Below are positions 57,405 through 64,000 of a DNA stretch of 64,000 nucleotides, in pieces; position 1 is the first letter of the stretch; the number at the start of each line of letters is the position of its first letter. This stretch comes from Megalonaias nervosa. Lineage: Eukaryota; Mollusca; Bivalvia; Unionida; Unionidae. The translations under genes and the position numbers were made by a program. The DNA is taken from positions 1 to 64,000 of the forward strand of contig JAECUM010004914.1 of the NCBI GenBank assembly GCA_016617855.1, given 5' to 3'. The notes below the pieces were generated by a model. The model was not told the DNA's origin. It did not search any database and saw nothing but the letters and a program-made list of their open reading frames with translations.

Positions 57405-57560
57405 CAGGGGCAATTATAGTAAAGTGCCTTGTTTAAAGACACCTCACAATATTCAAGGCTGATCCAAACGTAGGATTGGAACTAGCTTCTGTCCACAACT
57501 GTTCGCCACGTACCATGTGCGGAAGGACACATCCGAACTATTCTACGTACTCGAACAGCG
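57405..57560 (-). mobile_element. Possible tRNA-derived SINE remnant
   Basis: 'aaagtgccttgtttaaagac' followed at the expected distance by 'aggattggaactagc' resembles the 'AAGTGCCTTGCTCAAGGACA ... GGATTCGAACC' blocks of many invertebrate SINEs read from the minus strand (a B-box remnant). The ends are not defined. The match is from memory and short. Confidence 0.35.
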
Positions 57561-57564
57561 GGGA

Positions 57565-59930
57565 TTGAAAGGATTGGAATGTGAGGTTCGATATGTTGGC
57601 ATCTAGACAAGCTGTCTTCCATAGGAATTGAGATATATGACGGAGAACGACCGGAGGATTCGAAATTAAATAATGTTGTTTTTTTTAAAACTGTCACTCC
57701 CAACAACCATGCACTATTACACAGTATTCAGGGACGGCCATCCATCTTCTTAAAAATTGTACTTTATGATAAATGACTTTTATTTCGAGTCAGCATTTCA
57801 ATTTTACAGCACAAAGACAATTGAAACCTTTCGATTTTATCTGAATCAATCATTATTAATGTGTTAAATTTTTTCATGCTCTGTTTGATTTCTAAAATTA
57901 TGGCAAAGTGCACTCTGAGCTATTATTTCATCCTATCGATCTTGCACATATAAGCTGTTAATTGTGAAAAGCAGTTGAGGATCGTGCAACTAAAAGCAAC
58001 TATCATTTTGTACGGTTGTAAATAAGTGGTTTGAATTACAACAACTGAAGCACAGAACCCTTTCTTCGTTTTGTCTCCACGATAAATCTCGACCGACATC
58101 AAAACTGACAAAGAAAGAATTGGACGGGAAGCCAGTCCAAACAAATCTGAAATTCAAAGCTTTTTTGCAGCCATTTCTGTTCCAAGAAAATGTGCATGAA
58201 GCAGTGGTAATATTTTGACTTGTTAGAGGAAACTTTTTTTTCCCGAAGTGATAATGGTTGAATTGTGACTGCATCGTAGGTAATAAGATATTCGCTTAGA
58301 AAATCTTTCATACAGAACCTTGTTTGCACAGAACACTAGAGTGTGGAGTCGGCACTAAATTGGAGGAACATAATGGTTTTAGGCTATTGACGGTTTCAAA
58401 AAATGCCTGAAAAAATCAAATGGAATCCAATTTATACTGCAGGATTTCATTGCTAAATTAGTACTTATCTTCCACTGAAACCTTAAAGTCCTTCTGCAGA
58501 TATCATTTGAATAACCATATATTTGATTTCCAGCAAGCACGACAGGACAACCAATGAATAAAAGCGTGTTAAATGTATAATTTTCCGTCCTAATTTCGCT
58601 TCAATACTCTGCATATCTATAAGAATACATCTATACATATAATCAGCAAATACGTTTACCCTTTGCCATCCAAATAAAATCTCGATCTTTAACAACCAAT
58701 GCATAACAATTCCTGAAGAATGTTTTGGCATAAAATTTTGCTTTCATTTTTATCTAATATGGACAAAAAAATAGAGTTCCCACGGACAAAATTGAAACAG
58801 TATGGATTGACGACAATTGACACCAAAGTCTTTTCAGAGGAGACAAAGCCTGGAAAATTATTGGCGTAAAGGGGGTGTTCTATAACTGATTTCTGGAACA
58901 TCGTGAATGAACAAGAGGGAGGAAATGGTATAGATAAAGTAGTTTTATATTCACATACAAATGTCAGACACCATTTAAAAAGTCAATAATTGAACAATCA
59001 GTCAATACGGTGCATGGGATTTACTTTAGCTGCAGAAAAACAAAAAGCAAAAGCAGATGTGATTATAATGGTGAGAAATAAAATTCAAACCTTAATTTGA
59101 AATAGTATCGCAAGTGATGTAGCTGATGAGCTAACTAAAGAATTTTTTGTCTCGTCCCACGCTTTAGCCCAGTACAGAGTGATCAGCACGGCCAGTTCTG
59201 ATAAATATATTGTTGGCTATAACACTATAACACTATACACACAAACCCTATCCAAACTAAGTAAATCCCTGGTCACTAAACTAAGAAAATAAATTTTACT
59301 TCTACTCAGAAACCCGAAGTCAGACACCATTTTCAATGATTGTTTTTTCTTTGTCTTTTGCAATAACAGCGAAGAGACATGGTGCAAAGATGTGGATTAA
59401 ACAGAATAAAGCAAAATTCTAAAAATGTGCTTACTGATAAAACTATTATTGACATTAAAAGTGTTTCAAACTTATATCTTAATGTAAATTTTATTCTTAC
59501 AAATCGTTCCAAGTTACATGGATAAACATATTCACGAGTTTCCATCTAATAATGCGTCCACCGACGGACCTTGATAACTGCAACATGCTTGGCATGAAAT
59601 CAGTTTTGTAATGATACAGTTATCATCTACCGCCGAAATTGGGGGAGGACCTCGTGTTTACGTCATCTATTGCCGAAATTAGGATAGGATCTCGTATTTA
59701 TGGTATACGAGACTGTGGGTAAAAGTACCAGGATCAGTCTAAGCGTCTGGTTCGCACGTGCTTGCAGTGTGGCTTCTAGTTCTTTACATTGATTACATGA
59801 AATACAGAGGTGCTAACTCTCCTTAAAGTTGGGACTACGGTTGCGACAAGAAGCTTCCACTTATCAGTCAGGAGAATATGTGAAGGAGTCTTCGGTCTGC
59901 TGGCTGATTATCATATGAATGCTTTCCAGA
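57565..59930. other. Unassigned stretch
   Basis: Several reverse-strand frames of 60-95 codons overlap but show no recognisable domain. No tandem arrays. Confidence 0.45.
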
Positions 59931-59940
59931 CACCATCAAA

Positions 59941-60076
59941 CAGGCCCGGCCCTTGGGAAAGGCGAACGGGGCAACTGCCTTGGGCCCCGTACTTCTCCGC
60001 AATGCAATTTGTTTGCTTGGGGCCCTGCGCTCATCGCTTGCTGCCTTGGGCCCTGCACATCCTAGGGCCGGGCCTG
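59941..60076. mobile_element. Non-autonomous hAT-type MITE, 136 bp
   Basis: The ends are inverted copies: CAGGCCCGGCCCT at 59,941 and its exact complement AGGGCCGGGCCTG ending at 60,076 (13 bp perfect, 15 of 16 overall). The element is flanked by an exact 8-bp duplication, CCATCAAA (59,933-59,940 and 60,077-60,084). An 8-bp duplication with CAGG...CCTG ends is diagnostic of hAT transposition. The inside is GC-rich with internal 'ttgggccc' palindromic pieces and has no coding capacity. It would need a transposase supplied by another hAT. The intact ends and duplication indicate a fairly recent insertion. Confidence 0.92.
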
Positions 60077-60089
60077 CCATCAAAAGGTG

Positions 60090-60360
60090 TCAAAAGGGTA
60101 TCTTGAACGGTGCGTATTGAAGCAAAGTGTGTCAGGTAGTGATCGGTAAAATAACTAATAATTATAACTGGAAGATACAAATATGACGCGGCTAATCGCC
60201 CGTTTGTGGCGTCCTTCTAATTGTTTCCCCTCCCCCTTTTCATTCCCTGGTTCTTTTGTCACTATTAAAGGCAATTTATTAAGTAAAAAACCTAACGAAC
60301 GACAGGGCTTTTATTCCCGTATAATAAAAGTCGGATAACTAAAATTTGAAAGTATAGTAC
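60090..60360. other. Unassigned stretch
   Basis: No recognised feature between the MITE and the open frame that follows. Confidence 0.5.
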
Positions 60361-60361
60361 T

Positions 60362-60973
60362 TTAGTAAGAAATGCGTTCAAAAACTTGTTGCGGATTTCT
60401 CTCATCTTTCATATCTTCAACAAATTTATTTTCAGAAATGTTCCAAATATATTTTGATGCTTCTGCTGATGGTTGAAATCGGATTATTTCATCGTGTCCC
60501 TCCTCATAACACTTAGACACGAGGTTCACCTTCTTTCTCCTCACACAAATGGTCATAAGATTCACATTGTTTCTCCTCACAAACCTGGCCATGAGATTCA
60601 CATTGTTTTTCCTCACAAACCCGGCCATGCGATTCACCTTGTTTTCCTCACAAACCCAGCCATGCGATTCACCTTGTTTTTCCTCACAAACCCGGCGATG
60701 AGATTCACCTTGTTTCTCCTCACAAACCTGGCCATGAGATTCACCTTGTTTTTCCTCACAAACCCGGCCATGCGATTCACCTTGTTTCTCCTCACAAACA
60801 TGACCACGATTCACCTTGTTTCTTCTCATAAACCTGGCCATACGATTCACCTTGTTTCTCCTTACAAACCTGGCCATGAGATTTTCCTTGTTTCTCCTTA
60901 TAAACCTGACCATGAGATTCACCTTGTTTCTTCTCACAAACCCGGCCATGAGATTCACCTTGTTTCTCCTCAC
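60362..60973 (-). CDS. Open frame through a 36-bp minisatellite, doubtful
   Basis: The minus strand is open for 203 codons. Its N-terminal part is twelve-residue repeats ('NKVNLMARFVRR' type, basic), which change to an alternative reading ('GESHGRVCEEKQ') where a unit is shortened. The last 50 codons are non-repetitive ('RFQPSAEASKYIWNISENKF'). The plus strand is also open for 206 codons. Since the 36-bp unit has no stop in several frames, openness alone is weak evidence. The unique tail is slightly protein-like. No known family. Confidence 0.2.
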   Translation of the reverse strand: MRRNKVNLMAGFVRRNKVNLMVRFIRRNKENLMARFVRRNKVNRMARFMRRNKVNRGHVCEEKQGESHGRVCEEKQGESHGQVCEEKQGESHRRVCEEKQGESHGWVCEENKVNRMAGFVRKNNVNLMARFVRRNNVNLMTICVRRKKVNLVSKCYEEGHDEIIRFQPSAEASKYIWNISENKFVEDMKDERNPQQVFERISY

Positions 60974-61140
60974 AAACCCGCCACGAGATTCAACGTGTTT
61001 CTCCTCATAAACCTGGTCATGAGCTTGGCCTTGTCTTTCGTCATAACACTGACTATGAACTTCACCTTGTCACTGATCCTAATACCTGGCTAAGAGTTTC
61101 ACCTCTTTTCTCCTTATAACACCTGGCCATGAGCTTGGCT
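60510..61140. repeat. 36-bp minisatellite, about 16 copies
   Basis: Unit 'gccatgagattcaccttgtt' plus 'tctcctcacaaacccg', with variants 'gccatgcgattc' and 'cttataaacctg'. Confidence 0.97.
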
Positions 61141-61149
61141 CTAGAGCTA

Positions 61150-62115
61150 TTTGACATGGTACCATCAACCATTTTCAGGATGTCTCATCACATTCCTCTC
61201 TCAGTCTTGACCTGACACTGTTTGTGTGATTCATTATTTAATCTATAATCTTACACAAAGTAGATATCATTAGAACGCGAATTCTTACATAGTTGATTAA
61301 TATTAGGTACAGTCAATCAATACCAACCTTGCCTTTACTTATGTCTTATGGTATTTATAAATCTTTTGGAAAAGGTAAATAACAGAATGGATTATCTCTG
61401 CATTCCAAAGATGTACATACAGTAAGGAGTGAAAACATTCTGGAATTTTCTTTCTCTGAGGTGGTAGTTTGGTGAATGAAGAGTTTCCCTTCCCTTCAAG
61501 TCCTTACAGAACAATGACATGACTGTCTTACAGCATTAATTCAATCGGTGTTGAGGAAAGATAACATAACATAACATAATATCTCTCATTGTCATATTCG
61601 ACTTTTGATGTGAGACATGCCCTAGACACGAGCATTTTTCGATTTCTAAATTTCAAACTTAACAGTTTTGTTCTTTGTCACCATACTTCTTATATGATCG
61701 AATGCAACTAGTTGCCAACACGAAAGGAGTAGCCAATATAAATAAACCTCCTGTATAATGATAATAACCATATGCTTTAGGTTTGAGAATTGGAGCAATG
61801 ACTAGGGCTAGTAAAACAATCATCTTGACTTTGTGCATTTTGCTTTGAACTCTACTGAAATCAACATCTGTTTTGAAATTGTTAGAAAAGTGCTTATTAG
61901 TGGACTATTTAGGTGCCGTGCAAGGATTTGAATAACACCTTAACAAATCTCTTGAGAAAACCATAAAGAACAAACATTTAACATTTAAGTAGCTTCTTAA
62001 CCGTTTGGACATTAAAACTTTTGGATACAATTACATTTGATTTCCAATCAAGAGGAATGCCATGCCATATCTATGTAATAAACAATCCAGTGAAGAAAAA
62101 AACAAAAACACTTGC
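61150..62115. other. Unassigned stretch
   Basis: No recognised gene. A short 'ataacataacataacataat' pentamer run lies at 61,560-61,580. Confidence 0.5.
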
Positions 62116-62119
62116 AATT

Positions 62120-62370
62120 ACCGTCAGCGTGTGTCTGAATGTGTATTGAAGAAAATAACACTTTCAATTACCGTCAACATGTGTCTGTATTTGTACTAAA
62201 GAAAATAGCACTGCAATTACCGTCAACATGTGTCTGTATGTGTATTGACGAAAATAACACGGTCAACATGTGTCTGTATGTGTATTGAAGAAAATAACAC
62301 GGTCAACATGTGTCTGTATGTGTATTGAAGAAAATAACACGGTCAACATGTGTCCATATGTGCATAGAAG
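62120..62370. repeat. 40-52 bp minisatellite, about 6 copies
   Basis: Unit 'ggtcaacatgtgtctgtatg' plus 'tgtattgaagaaaataacac'. The left-hand copies carry an extra 'tttcaattacc'. Confidence 0.95.
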
Positions 62371-62379
62371 CAGTAGAAT

Positions 62380-63280
62380 ATATCACCTGGGGTATATTTA
62401 CCTAAGCCTTTTGAAGGAATACACATTATTGTTCTTTGTGACCAGACAGTAGTTAAAGTTCAAGTCTCAAAACCTTCTCTCTCCCCCCCCCCCGGGAGAA
62501 CGGTGGGATATGGTAAAATGAACGTGCAGAATATCTTTTCTATGATGATATGGCAATATAGTTCTTGATTTGTTGAGCAAAATTCACTCAATATTAGGGA
62601 TGTCGAAAGTGACAGTTCGGGACTTGAGGATGACATTCAATTTTGAATTGGCCAGTGTTAATCATTATAATTGTTGAAGCTATTTACCCTTTTGATGAAA
62701 GATATATTGCTTAACGTTAATGAAAACAGAGCACCGCCATCTTGCCCGGCAGTGTGATATTTAGTCATCGTTTGAGTAGTTTCCCAGTAGCGCCTTAAAA
62801 GGGAACTGAATATCAGACGGTACACGAATACAAACTGCAAAATGATCGAATTCTTCTGTCTGTTTTTACTAGTTCAAAGCTTCAAAAAGCTTTGGGCTTA
62901 AGATTTTGCATTAGGGTGTCGATCGCCGAATGTGGAAACACACTATAACCGGATATAAATTTATTGCGCATGAAAAGATGAACTCAGATATGCAACCAAT
63001 ATGGGCTTCAGGGTCCATGATTTATCCCATTGAGTAAGGTATAGATTCAGGGTGTAGGCAGGGGCTAAAAATATAGATTCAGGGTGTAGGCAAAACTAAA
63101 AAGAATTGTGAGCGTGGGGATTTATGTTTTTCAGAGATGTTCTAGAAAAAATAAAACTAAATTTAGAGAAATCAGTATTGGTTATTTTCAGAGGCAATCT
63201 ATAATGAATCTGATTAACTAGAACTGTGCCTACTTCCGAGTGGTATCGTGTTCCCATAAATACAGTAAATAAAGTCTAGC
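62380..63280. other. Unassigned stretch
   Basis: Contains a C-run (62,485-62,494) and a twice-repeated 'atagattcagggtgtaggca' (63,041 and 63,072). No gene is recognised. Confidence 0.45.
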
Positions 63281-63284
63281 GTCT

Positions 63285-63435
63285 GTGCTCGAGCTGCACC
63301 CACACGTCCGCTCTTTATACAAACGCATTGGCAACGTCGAGCTGTACCCACACGTCCGCTCTTTATACAAACGCATTGGCAACGTCGAGCTGTACCCACA
63401 CGTCCGCTCTTTATACAAACGCATTGGCAACGTAG
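63285..63435. repeat. 48-bp minisatellite, 3 near-identical copies
   Basis: Unit 'gagctgtacccacacgtccg' plus 'ctctttatacaaacgcattg' plus 'gcaacgtc'. It is open on both strands because 48 is a multiple of three. Confidence 0.97.
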
Positions 63436-63439
63436 AACG

Positions 63440-64000
63440 TATAGTTAACATTCACAGTTTCATATATTTTGGAGACAATTGCAAATAATATCTTCCATAA
63501 TCAGACAGTTAATTTTAAACTTCATCAACACCACAAAGTTTTCAGTCTGAAAGAAGTGAAATCCAAAATAAATAAGCACAACTGAAACTCTTTGGCCACG
63601 CAGAGTTTCTTGTCCAGAACATTCCATAGAAATCCACTACACTTTGGTAACAGCAGGGATCCTCTTGATAATAAATTGTTTCCTTGAACCATAAAGGCTA
63701 ATTATTAACTTTGTGAGATGTGAATAAATCATTACAAATAAAATCGTAAAAACTAAATAACTTTAAATTTAGAGAAACCCCGAGTAACATGAAAGGGTTA
63801 TGCCATAAGCAAAGCACAGACTTAGCAAATATTTACAGAGCTGAAATAGAGGTGATGCAACTGTTTGCAAATGTGAGTCCATGTATGATAAATGATACTA
63901 ATATTACAGATGTAGTTTCATTACTTAAGATTGTACCCATTCATGCGTGTAAAATCGTATCTTTAGAGTATCTAAGAACCATAAGAAATTCACAGTGATT
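63440..64000. other. Unassigned right edge
   Basis: The forward frame from the ATG at 63,789 stays open for 69 codons to the TGA near the window end ('MKGLCHKQSTDLANIYRAEI'). Composition is plausible, but no motif is recognised. Confidence 0.35.

Noticed and set aside
57923..58901. Cluster of overlapping minus-strand frames of 60-95 codons
   Set aside because: Different frames, no domain, no shared motif; consistent with chance in this composition.

Overview
This window looks like non-coding DNA from an animal nucleus, most likely a mollusc. It is AT-rich, full of stop codons, and crowded with microsatellites and minisatellites. The best taxonomic clue is two tRNA-headed SINEs, at 5.63-5.88 kb (+) and 47.72-47.98 kb (-). 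They share a tail that I recognise as the MetaSINE type common in molluscs. I found no intact protein-coding gene, no rRNA or tRNA gene, no CRISPR array and no bacterial-style operon.

Layout. 0-9 kb is a graveyard of decayed mobile-element genes: a Ty3/gypsy integrase end (+), a hAT transposase N-terminal piece (+), a Polinton/Maverick-like packaging-ATPase relic (-), a hAT C-terminal piece (-), unidentified coding-like debris (-), a MetaSINE, and a gag CCHC zinc knuckle (+). 9-21 kb holds a diverged direct-repeat pair of about 1.1 kb (9.1 and 19.5 kb), an AT-rich unannotated stretch, and one copy of a dimeric 0.9-kb-unit repeat (16.4-17.6 kb). 22.3-27.3 kb is framed by two 1,350-bp direct repeats, each with an intron-like insertion that has GT and AG ends on the minus strand. 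27-35 kb carries minisatellites and a second diverged duplication (31.1 and 33.6 kb). 35.0-36.3 kb has the dimeric repeat inverted. 36.9-37.9 kb is a dead non-LTR reverse transcriptase. 38.7-39.2 kb is a tandem array ending in a 96-bp near-palindrome. 42.5-55.2 kb is exceptionally rich in unrelated minisatellites. 59.9-60.1 kb contains a tiny GC-rich hAT-type MITE with an exact 8-bp target duplication, and 60.5-61.1 kb a 36-bp minisatellite that is open on both strands.

How it fits together. Nothing here behaves as a working pathway. The recognisable proteins are fragments of at least five kinds of mobile element (gypsy, hAT, Polinton-like, non-LTR LINE, SINE), all broken by stops and frameshifts. 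A host gene may be present only as an intron or flank. The best exon-like candidates, both weak, are 53,492-53,638 (+) and the cysteine-bearing open frame at 50,943-51,362 (+). All family assignments are made by eye from translated motifs and remembered family consensus; no database search was possible. The repeat relationships (direct repeats, TIRs, target duplication, palindrome) are read directly from the sequence.
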